A stretch of DNA of 64,000 bases from Saturnia japonica (Eukaryota > Arthropoda > Insecta > Lepidoptera > Saturniidae), in contig CM065325.1 in the NCBI GenBank assembly GCA_033032175.1, forward strand, positions 13,916,930 to 13,980,929, in the 5' to 3' direction. The position numbers and the translations under genes are program-made. Shown here in pieces: positions 56,020 through 64,000 of the stretch. Below the pieces are notes generated by a model. That model saw only the letters and a list, made by a program, of their open reading frames with translations, did not search any database and had not been told where the DNA came from. The first letter of the stretch is position 1. Each line of letters starts with the position of its first letter.

Positions 56020-56835
56020 TTGAGTTAACTAGTATTGTTATGTAATTAAGGAATTACAAACATCGACTCATTAAAATCCTCAGCCTTTGACTTCAGGTTT
56101 CTAATAGACTATCGTTCGTAATTACTTATTTACCGCCTTCAAGAGACACTACTATTAAGTTATATTTATTTTGTCTTGTTTAGCAAAGCGTAAAATTGAG
56201 AGCTACGCACGCACCAGTGACGGATAAAATATGAATCTTTTTATATTTACCTTTAAACTCATTCTTCAATTTACAGCATCTCGGTTATATAGATATCATT
56301 TATCTCTATTTCATGATTATAATATCTGGATTACAGAGCGTACATAAAATTGTGTTTAAATGCCTACTCCTTTGGCATAACAAAACAAAAATTACTCAAA
56401 CTTTTTATCCCGCATGCCAATAACATAATGTACTTTGTCATTAATGATATTAATATTTATATATAATTGAAAGGAGTATAAATTAACAAAAAATTAAAAA
56501 AATATTTTTACACTATTGAAAAAATAGGAATTAACACGCTGTATAAAACACCACACCTTTATTCGTTCGTATGGTCCGTGCATGAACATTTTCTTTTATA
56601 ATACAAACAGCTGTCAAAAAAAAAAAAAATGAACAGGAAAAGTTTGAGCCATCAATCATTGACTATATTAATATTACTATCACACTTTTTGGTGATTATG
56701 GTACTGGATTTTATTAATATAATAATACCAGTTTTAATATATTACAGATAGGAATGGTTCGAACAATCCAATATACGGTCACAAGTCAAGTCGCGAATTG
56801 TTTTATACAATTAAATAATAAATACATATTAATAA
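56020..56835. other. No gene seen
   Basis: AT-rich. CGCATGCCAATAACATAATG near 56412 recurs in worn form near 57245 and 22005, so a further low-copy repeat may be present. Confidence 0.35.
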
Positions 56836-56839
56836 ACCT

Positions 56840-57170
56840 GTGTCCCAAAAATAACCGACCTATACCTATAACTTCGCATTAGCATTATTTTTCGTCATCC
56901 GGCGCATGGCATCTTTCGAAGTAGTCTCCCTTCGATTGAACAAGAGGCTCCCATCGGTGATTCTACATCCTGATGCAGTTCTGGTAATCGGTTTTCGGAA
57001 TGGTCATGAGTTCACGCGTCGCATTCATTTTAAACGTCTCTCTGTCGTCAAATCGGTGTCCTTTGAGCGGCGCCGCGGCGCTTTGTCATGGTAAAAAGGT
57101 GGTCGCTGCTCGCCCAAACACTCTTGCGACTGTATTTGAATCGCTAGCACCACTCTTTTATTTGAGTTTT
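56840..57170 (-). mobile_element. Internally deleted mariner-type element
   Basis: On the minus strand, N-terminal transposase words (IKEWC, RFKYSRKSV, near 57150) are followed within ~120 bases by C-terminal words (RELMTIPKTDYQNCIRM, HRWEPLVQSKGDYFE, near 56990-56910). After the stop comes a terminal GGTCGGTTATTTTTGGGACA. The catalytic domain is gone. Family assignment rests on the W.RF/GDYF pattern. Confidence 0.5.
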
Positions 57171-57179
57171 ACCTTTAAA

Positions 57180-58200
57180 CATGTGTAAGAAACTATTTAG
57201 TTCTTGGCGTAACAAAATATAAATAACACCAATAATTTGATCCTACATGCCAAAAACATGTTGAAGTTAGCCATCAATGATAATGATGCGAATTCATGTC
57301 ACTGACTTGTTGTTTTTTTTTTATTAATTTGATTTTGCGCATATAAACATTATTTAATTTAAAAATGATTTTTTTTTTATTATTGAAGGCTTAATCATGT
57401 CGTTTTTCCGTCACTTGATGCGCGCGCAGCCTATAAATTTACTTAGTCTTTTTACTAAATGCCCTCAAAATAAGAATAACTTAAAAAAAGTGTATTTAGA
57501 AAACGTTGGAATTTAGTGTTTAAAAAACAAAGAGTGTGCGAATTCAGCTGGTACATAAACTACTTCGGCGCTAAATAATTTTATTTGTTAAAATTTGACC
57601 TTGGAATTTTCCTTTAATTTCACCCAAAGAAATATCATTTTTAAAAAGTGTATCTTTTAAATAATTAGATACCCATAAATTAAAATTACTGAACCAATTT
57701 TGATTGCGTTTTATTTAGTCGTTAGCCGAAACGTTCGGCATAATTGTACGTCATGTTTATACATAGCGTTATCTTGCATTGTGACCGTATTATGATTAAA
57801 CCTCCAAAAAGATTATTGATATACTATGGCTATTTTTAAATTCATTATAAAATTTTATAATTATTATCCATACAAAACTGGGCATGTAAAGTTTTTTATT
57901 TCTCACAACCATTACAAACAAAAAACTTAATTAAATATTAACGTATCCGATGTGAAAAACGTAACGGTTAATAATTTCCAATTTAATAACATAATAACAT
58001 TTTTATATACCACGAAATAGGTTATAATAAGTACCTTAAACATTCTAAAAACCGTTTACGTATTTACAATTTTACAGAGAAATCGTTTTTTATTTATCAT
58101 TACCCTAACTATAGATACGATATCCGCGGATCGGATATTCCGCTTCGTAGGTGCGGATATTCGAAAAAAAAAAAAAAAACAATGTTGAGCACTTTGAAAG
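57180..58200. other. No gene; downstream flank of the receptor gene
   Basis: AT-rich. A poly-A run (58164-58180) lies just beyond the likely polyadenylation site of the minus-strand gene. CGGATATTCCG/CGGATATTCG words occur at 58125-58160. Confidence 0.4.
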
Positions 58201-58205
58201 TCACG

Positions 58206-58211
58206 TTTATT
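58206..58211 (-). terminator. Polyadenylation signal AATAAA of the receptor gene
   Basis: The minus strand reads AATAAA about 30 bases after the predicted stop (58240-58242). It is the first canonical signal downstream of the last exon. Confidence 0.6.
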
Positions 58212-58239
58212 TACACTGGTTCTAAAGTTGCGTCGTTTG

Positions 58240-58437
58240 TCAGAGGGGAGTGTCGCGTGGGGGCACGCGGGGCATAGTCGCGGGCGCCGGTGCGGGGAGT
58301 GGCCGCGGGAGTGTGCGAAGGTGCTGGAGGGGAATGCCGCAGCGAGCGTCCCCAGCACTCCCGACGCTGGAGCCCCGGGGCAGTGTACAAGACCCGCTGG
58401 CGAACCTCGCTGGTGGCGGTATTCCTGATGTTGCATT
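58240..58437 (-). CDS. Receptor exon 10: last coding exon (tail end)
   Basis: 198 bases after acceptor TTACAG. In the phase demanded by exon 9 it reads NATSGIPPPARFASGSCTLP then RGSSVGSAGDARCGIPLQHL and stops at TGA 58242-58240. The region is very GC-rich and open in all three frames for over 150 bases, so the reading frame rests on splice phase alone. The alternative frame ending LTNDATLEPV at 58211 cannot be excluded. Confidence 0.6.
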   Translation of the reverse strand, partial: NATSGIPPPARFASGSCTLPRGSSVGSAGDARCGIPLQHLRTLPRPLPAPAPATMPRVPPRDTPL

Positions 58438-61400
58438 CTGTAAGCAACCATCGTTATTAGTCTATCAATATTTTTTTTATTACTATGTAATTAATTTTAC
58501 TTTAGTGGATGTACAGAGAAGAACTCACTTCCAAATGTCACTATTTTACACGTAATAATCCGCCCTTTTTAAAGTAAACCTGCATGTAATGCTTGAACTT
58601 AGAGTCCAAAAAACTGATAACGTGCTTAGAGATCCTATTATAGAATCTAAACACTATTACCTAAAAAATATTTATTAGTCTAAGTTTCAAATATAAAAAG
58701 AACTTCTTGTAACTTCTTAATTGACTAATAAGCAGACGTACGGGCTGGTCGTGCGGAGGTGCAGTTCTAAGCGGACAGTATGCAGGTAAGCCCCCTCTCA
58801 CTCCTGCGACACTGCCTCGAGGTCGACCGCTCAATGGGGGTGAGATAGTTGAAACCTGTTGTTGTCGGTAGTAGTCCATCTGTAAGAAATTAACATGTTA
58901 GAATAGAAGACAATCGTGAATAAATACCCAATAATCTATGAGAGAATTTATCAAATTTCTTTTTGATAAAGTGCCAGGAGTAACTGATAATCAAGATTCT
59001 TAGACAATCGCAATACAGGCTCGAAAATGAATGCTTAAATCGTATATGAGCAATGTCTACTCCGGCCTGATGCGTTTTTGAACTGGCTCGCGGAGTATAT
59101 TATGTTAAAACCGCACGCAAAAAAGCAATGTGCATATTTGGAAGCACATTTACATGCAAAGAACAGTTATGTTCAAAAAAGCTCCTTCTGCTGTAAAAAG
59201 ATCGGCCAGACAGTGAAATTGGAATGTGACGTACTCTGGTATTGTCAATTGCAAAGACTCTTTTCGTTCACCCATTTATGATAAAAATCCAATATTGATT
59301 ATCTTGTTTCTCATGTTCAAACTCGAGCTTCGTACTAACGACATTATTCCGGTTCATATAACTATAGTACTGCAATTGACATTTGTATAAAACGATTAGT
59401 TTTTTCTTTCGAAATAAATTACTTTACAAAACTTGCCCTTGGGCCTGGTTGCTTGAATTTTGTATAATTATGAGCGTCTAATGGGAATGTACCTGCATTT
59501 GATCAGTATCTGAAGGAATGATATCAGGGTTTCTGTCATCGCTTTCGCTATCATCTTTCTCTCTTAGTTTATCTGGAGACGCTGGTTGAGAGGATGGTGG
59601 AGGGGCGGATCGAGGTTTCCTCTTCGCGCAGCGCTGCCTCACCGCAATCATAAACAGTACCAGAACTACCATAAGCACTCCACCGCCGCCTACAGCAGCC
59701 GACATTGCACCGGACATTTGGAAAGCTGTTCTCGGTAAATCTGTTGGACAACATAAAACATAAAAATTTTAGCGCTAACTTTTAGAACATAATTATACAA
59801 TCTGCATTACAATCGTTGAATTAATACACATGTACAATAAAATCAAGACAATGAAAACAAAAAATCTTTGGACATTTTACGGTTCTTCTTACGTTCTGTC
59901 TAACTTTCAATAAACAGTTTCTTATTGAGGATGAATTATTAGTAGAGTTACATATGACAAAGATTTAGAAATCTTCTATTATGTATACTTTACTAAAGTC
60001 CAAGCTATCTACGTATTTTGCATTTGTCCCTTAGTAAATCTATAAGCTTAATTTTTATTAACTTATTTAAAATTTTTATTTGTTACAATTTTCAGTTACC
60101 TGCAAATATTTATTATACCCTTTTAAAGTAAAATTACCTAAACTTTTATCATGAACGTGATGTTTCTCTGGGGTCTCAAAGTGCTTGCTCTAAGTGGGTA
60201 AGAATCTCCTCTTCCTTTAGCGTTATATGCTAGGACGGCAGCTCCGTACGTTCGTCCCGGAAATAAACCAACTGCGGTGAAGCGAGGTACCGCACTGGAT
60301 ACATTGGCAACGATTTCCTGTTGAATAAAAAAGTTGTGTAAATTTATAATGTTATATTTTAGAAAAAGGGACATTTTGTATAGTTTCGTACCCGTTTGTG
60401 ATTTATCTTGATGAACAATTATACTTCAGTGAATTTGCAAAATCACCGTTTAGTATTCGTTTACTTTCCCTATAGTAATTCGTAATGGCTGAAATTACCT
60501 AGGCCGTTAGTTATCTGGCTAGAATTATTTTTTCTTATATACTTAATGCACGGTAAATTATTCTTCCATGTTGCACATTAAAAAAAAAAACTTCCTGTCA
60601 GAGCCACCCAGATTTGAACCCATAGTTGCTCAACATATTTTGCCCTTGGCTAAAAGTATAATGTAAAAATGGTCAGTGAAAAACCTGTAATTGACGTACT
60701 TGAGTGATTATATCTCGCACTTCAAGTAAGAAGGATTGTGGTAATCCACCATTGAATCCTTCCGTACATCGAACTCCAAACGAAGTCAAGGAGGCGTTCA
60801 CCACCGTGCAGTTGTGTACTTGATCTGGACGGCCTGGTAAAGAAAGGTTTTTATTAGGTCCTACAAAATCATTTTTTGTATATCTTAGTGGTACAATATT
60901 GTTAAGTTACATTAAAAGTAGAAAAAAGTTAAAAATATAGTGAAATTAATAATTAAGTAGGTAATTTTTTGCTAAGCAACAAAAGGGTGTGGTAGGGTGT
61001 TAGTAAAATGGTCCAGCCATAATCAAATAACATACCAGCAGCAATAATGTGGTAGACACATGGCACTCGCTGCCTCCCTATACGGTTGTGAGCCCAGCAG
61101 AGCAGAGTTCCATAATCCATCTCCGTGTGAGGAGTGTAGGTGACAGTCGAACTGGTGCCGGCTCGGGAGACATAGGTATCACTGACTTCATTGCTGTTCG
61201 CTGTGTTATTGAAAGTCCAACGAAACTGGTGGAGAATAAAGATAAATATATGATTTTATATAATACAGAACAGGTGCTAGACGGTTCGACTTCAGAAGCT
61301 AGACCATTATTTTGCTCACTGATTGCTCGTCTATTTTGCAGTCTGTAGAGTCAGGATTATTAACATGGACTGTCACATCAGGTGTTTAATTTAGTCCTCA

Positions 61401-63721
61401 AGGTTGTTCATAGAATTACAGTTTGAACGTCTGAAGTTGGTTCAAATTGGCCATGAACAGTAGTTACTAAAAGACCATGGCTTTGTACTGATTAGGTATA
61501 TAAAACTAAGGCAATGTATAAATTGTTTGAACGATTTACTCTATATTAATATTGAAAGAATTCATTTGTTACAAAATAAACTTACGTTGATTATATAAAA
61601 TATAAAATGAAAGATAGAATGCAATATTTCATAGCGCCCACGCAGACACGCTTTACTATAAATTATACTGAAACAGATATATTAAAATATCTGCACAGAT
61701 GGTAAAAAACGAAATTTGTTTCAAGATAATATTTCATTTTAGAAACAATTCTGGTTTTTAAAGCTAAATAGATAAGACTTTAAGGCTTTATTTTACGTAA
61801 TGAATTCAATTTTTTTATATAGTGAAAAGGTAATAATTATGAAGGAGATTATTTAACAAGACATTTTTTAACAAAAAGAAAAACATCTTCAATTATTTGG
61901 AGAGTTCCCTGGTGTATCTTCCAAGGCGAAAGTTCAATGCCAATGAAATTAAAGATAAACACACTTGAGGTATCTCCTTTCGAATGAACAAAAAGTTATC
62001 CAAATCGGTTCATAAACAATGAAGTTGAACGTCCATAAAAATCGGGTTAAAAATATATTTCTTTTATTTATCTGGTAAAACTTTTAATAACCAGCTTTTT
62101 AATTGAAATAAAATTTGCTTATTGTAATTACGTTAACAATTTAGTAGAGTTGACATATATGCTAAAAAATTGATTTAACAGGTGGGGTAAATGTGTTCTT
62201 AAGCAGAAATCACTGAGAGACAAAAACAATCCAAGATTGATTGAGAACCTTACAAATGGTTATTAATTGGATCTGGAAAGCCAAATTTCGGATCATCCAT
62301 TGAACAATTGAGGTAAATTATGTAATTATTATTACAATAATACTGGCTGATGACAATTGTACCGCAGAAATAGAAGAACTTCATAATGCAATGCCTAGTA
62401 AGCTGAATTATTAACTACAGGAAACTCTGGCGAATTCGTGCAATGAAAATTTGGAGTACTACAAAGTAACTGTCGAATAGTTTTTGGTAGGAGAGGAGGA
62501 TATTTTTACATCAGTTATGGTTTAGGTTACAATTTAGATTACTACATGATTTAAGATACTCACTGTAACTTCTGGTGGATTAGCATCGACGTGGCAAGTA
62601 ATGTGGGCTCGTTCTTGCTTAGCAACTCCGTGTACCCTTTGCTGAGAGCTTCTGCAGGTTGGTGCATCTATCAACAAAAAAAAAAACTTTTAAAGAAAGT
62701 CAAACCAAATTAGCTAATGTAGGTTGGCGATCCAAAGATATATATATATATAGTAAGTACCAATTACGTAAAAGTGTAGAATTATATTAGTGCTTTACAA
62801 TTCACTCAGATGTTGTTCAGAATATAATGATAATTTCATGAATATTTAGTAGAATTGCAAAAAAGGTCAACTTTTCTATAAAATTCGAGGTTCAAAAAGT
62901 TACTTACAAAGTACATCTAACTTACAAAGTACATCTAATGTGAAGGGCTTGCTTTCGCCGTCACCTTCCGCGTTGAATCCCACACAGGTATAGTTTCCAG
63001 CTGTCTTTCTGCCTACTCCTTGGAGAACCAATGATTGGTTGCTAATAATGATTCCTTGCCCAACGTTGTGGACAAGAGTTTTACCCTAGAGTAGGATTAA
63101 TAAAACATGTATTATTAATATTCCGAATCCAAATAATGATTATTATTTAAGTAATAAAATAATTAGTGAATAATTAATTGTTAATGGAAAACTAAAGAAA
63201 AAACTAGATGACAGCATACCGTCATCTGAACAGTATTAAACAAAAGCAAATAAAAATGACGAAGGAAATTAAAAAATTGATATATAAATAATGCTCACAT
63301 TATGACGCCATTCAACTTTATAAACGTACGGATGTGCTCTGATGATGCAGTCAAAGTAAACGTCAGAACCTTCCCTGATACTCGACGGGTCCAAATTAGT
63401 CCCTAACCTGACGACAGTCTCTGGTGTATCTATAAAATAATAGATATTATTGTTGCAAATGGCAATATTTATCTGTTACTGAATATTTTATTGTAATGTG
63501 TGTTACTACGTATTATATTTGTGATTTACAAGTTTTGAATTATTTTTCATTAAAAGTAATTTAAGAAGTTTACATTGTATGTCCATCGTCCAATCGTTTT
63601 CCAAAGCTGCAACAGAAGGCATTTGAGGGTTCGATGCTCTGCAGGCCAGTTTAGCTCCGGAATCGGCTTTTGTTAGTTGAAGAGATACCGTCGATGTGGT
63701 TGTGTTGCCGTCTGTCGATAG
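58240..63721 (-). CDS. Sidestep-family Ig/FN3 transmembrane receptor, 3' ten exons
   Basis: Type I cell-surface protein of the Sidestep group, insect Ig-superfamily receptors known in flies as ligands of Beaten-path proteins in axon guidance. The visible part encodes the end of one Ig domain, two more Ig domains, an FN3 domain, one transmembrane helix and a cytoplasmic tail (about 543 codons over ten exons). The family call rests on HIIAAGRPDQVHNCTVV, TEGFNGGLPQSFLLEV, YNAKGRG and NPDIIP. Exons: 63721-63574, 63429-63299, 63085-62926, 62667-62564, 61225-61036, 60833-60700, 60317-60138, 59740-59493, 58879-58742, 58437-58240. All junctions are GT-AG and in phase except the one after 60138, where one base appears to be missing. 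Several paralogues exist, so no symbol is given. Confidence 0.85.
58742..58879 (-). CDS. Receptor exon 9: cytoplasmic tail
   Basis: 138 bases, phase 0 in and out. MDYYRQQQVSTISPPLSGRP then GSVAGVRGGLPAYCPLRTA. Tyrosines and proline-rich stretches fit a signalling tail. Acceptor TTACAG, donor GTACGT. Confidence 0.7.
59493..59740 (-). CDS. Receptor exon 8: transmembrane helix and start of tail
   Basis: 248 bases, phase 1 in, phase 0 out. LPRTAFQMSGAMSAAV leads into VLMVVLVLFMIAV, a hydrophobic helix followed by the basic stop-transfer RQRCAKRK. The tail is proline/serine rich, then acidic (EKDDSESDDRNPDIIP), and ends DTDQMQ. Acceptor CAG, donor GTACAT. Confidence 0.87.
60138..60317 (-). CDS. 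Receptor exon 7: second half of FN3 domain, with frame break
   Basis: 180 bases, phase 0 in. EIVANVSSAVPRFTAVGLFP and GRTYGAAVLAYNAKGRG form the last FN3 strands. After ASTLR the frame as given reads to a TAG that abuts the donor GTAATT, and the exit phase does not fit exon 8. One extra base in the C run at 60173-60170 would remove the stop, give a family-like P-P-E-K and restore phase 1. A genuine alternative end (soluble form) is less likely but possible. Confidence 0.8.
   Translation of the reverse strand, partial: EIVANVSSAVPRFTAVGLFPGRTYGAAVLAYNAKGRGDSYPLRASTLRPQRNITFMIKV
60700..60833 (-). CDS. Receptor exon 6: first half of FN3 domain
   Basis: 134 bases, phase 1 in, phase 0 out. RPDQVHNCTVVNASLTSFGV, RCTEGFNGGLPQSFLLEVRD: the most family-specific segment in the window. 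It has two N-glycosylation sites (N-C-T, N-A-S). Donor GTACGT. Confidence 0.9.
61036..61225 (-). CDS. Receptor exon 5: end of last Ig domain
   Basis: 190 bases, phase 0 in, phase 1 out. FRWTFNNTANS opens with the Ig tryptophan. TVTYTPHTEMDYGTLLCWA carries the 'DYG.L.C.A.N' F strand, then VPCVYHIIAAG. Donor GTATGT. The 1.3-kb intron before it is the longest here and holds a family D repeat. Confidence 0.88.
61885..62050 (-). repeat. Dispersed repeat family D inside a receptor intron
   Basis: TTGGAGAGTTCCCTGGTGTATC, TTCAATGCCAATGAAATTAAAG, CACTTGAGGTATC and AAATCGGTTCATAAACAATG are inverse family D words in the intron between exons 4 and 5. Confidence 0.6.
62564..62667 (-). CDS. Receptor exon 4: start of last Ig domain
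   Basis: 104 bases, phase 1 in, phase 0 out. APTCRSSQQRVHGVAKQERA then HITCHVDANPPEVT: B-strand cysteine and the 'DANPP' turn typical of this family. Acceptor TAG, donor GTGAGT. Confidence 0.87.
62902..62938 (-). repeat. 18-bp tandem duplication of a splice donor
   Basis: CTTACAAAGTACATCTAA occurs twice in a row (from 62903 and from 62921). Each copy carries a GTAAG donor on the minus strand. Confidence 0.95.
62926..63085 (-). CDS. Receptor exon 3: end of the Ig domain, two possible donors
   Basis: 160 bases, phase 0 in, phase 1 out. It continues GKTLVHNVGQGIIISNQSL and GRKTAGNYTCVGFNAEGDGE, closing the Ig fold at the Y-T-C. The donor GTAAGT is duplicated: using the first (exon end 62926) gives V-L-Y-A-P-T-C across the junction. 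Using the second (exon end 62908) inserts six residues, C-K-L-D-V-L, in frame. Confidence 0.87.
63299..63429 (-). CDS. Receptor exon 2: start of next Ig domain
   Basis: 131 bases, phase 1 in, phase 0 out. It reads (Y)TPETVVRLGTNLDP, then IREGSDVYFDCIIRAHP and VEWRHN, the B-strand cysteine and C-strand tryptophan of an Ig domain. Acceptor TAG, donor GTGAGC. Confidence 0.87.
63574..63721 (-). CDS. Receptor exon 1 in window: end of an Ig domain
   Basis: 148 bases, phase 0 in, phase 1 out. The protein has TVSLQLTKADSGAKLACRAS, the F-strand 'DSG..L.C.A' pattern with the second Ig cysteine, and ends LENDWTMDIQ. Acceptor CAG at 63724-63722, donor GTAAAC. The earlier part of this Ig domain lies on an exon outside the window. 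Confidence 0.85.
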
Positions 63722-64000
63722 CTGTCGGGATAAAATATATATAAAAGTTCTTGTCTAATATTATTATAGTATTTGAAAAAATGTCTTTCTCTAATTAAAT
63801 CAATAATAAAAAAACTAATTTGTGATAATCAGCATATTAGTAAAAATATTAATACATGTTTACATGTACGCATATGATTTATAGGTACATGGGCTACATT
63901 TGAAAATAAATTGCATCGTATAGTTTATTAGGCAGTTTATACAACTCCTCTACTTAGGATGCCCGAACGAATTTTATCAATTGAGTAAATCGTTACTGTG

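Noticed and set aside
58056..58451. 131-codon minus-strand open frame
   Set aside because: It runs in a frame not compatible with the splice phase of the receptor's exon 9, continues past the polyadenylation signal and through a poly-A/T run. It is a shadow of the last exon in GC-rich DNA.

Overview
The window looks like part of a moth or butterfly (Lepidoptera) genome. It is AT-rich, has almost no long open frames, and is packed with layered transposon remnants. The types seen are tRNA-derived SINEs, 5'-truncated Jockey/CR1-type LINEs, an R1-clade LINE fragment, mariner-type DNA transposons, MITEs, and short repeats carrying the 'AAATCGGT..AGCCGTTT..GAGA' words common in lepidopteran DNA. 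The species cannot be told from the sequence alone.

One host gene is convincing: the 3' part of a multi-exon gene on the minus strand at 58.2-63.7 kb. Ten exons can be placed, with matching splice phases at every junction except one. They encode the end of one immunoglobulin domain, two more Ig domains, a fibronectin type III domain, a transmembrane helix and a cytoplasmic tail. The sequence resembles the Sidestep family of cell-surface receptors, known in flies as partners of Beaten-path proteins in axon guidance. The 5' exons lie beyond the right edge. Two oddities are a one-base frame break at a homopolymer near the membrane (60170-60173) and an 18-bp tandem duplication of a 5' splice site (62902-62938) that offers two in-frame donors.

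From 1 to 58 kb I find no host protein-coding gene. The layout is: 0-2.1 kb, mostly unique DNA with a CpG-rich, TATA-bearing stretch near 1.74-2.06 kb; 2.7-3.6 kb, a repeat split by a SINE; 4.2-8.5 kb, a 23-bp minisatellite split by a hAT-like element that itself holds the 5' end of an R1-clade LINE; 10-14.7 kb, SINEs, a Jockey LINE and a MITE nested in a SINE; 16-28 kb, LINE tails, two kinds of tRNA-derived SINE, a mariner fragment and a decayed CR1/Jockey element; 29.3 kb, a small MITE; 30.9-32.2 kb and 39.0-40.3 kb, two almost identical mariner-superfamily transposons of type DD41D, one with an intact transposase and one with a premature stop; 33.3 kb, a 62-bp tandem repeat; 41.3-42.1 kb, a large inverted repeat; 43-57 kb, further dispersed repeats, LINE tails and a mariner remnant.

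The insertions give a relative order. The minisatellite is older than the hAT-like element, which is older than the R1-clade LINE. The dispersed repeats are old. The twin DD41D elements, which differ at about 26 of 1303 positions, are the youngest arrivals. I found no new multi-gene system.
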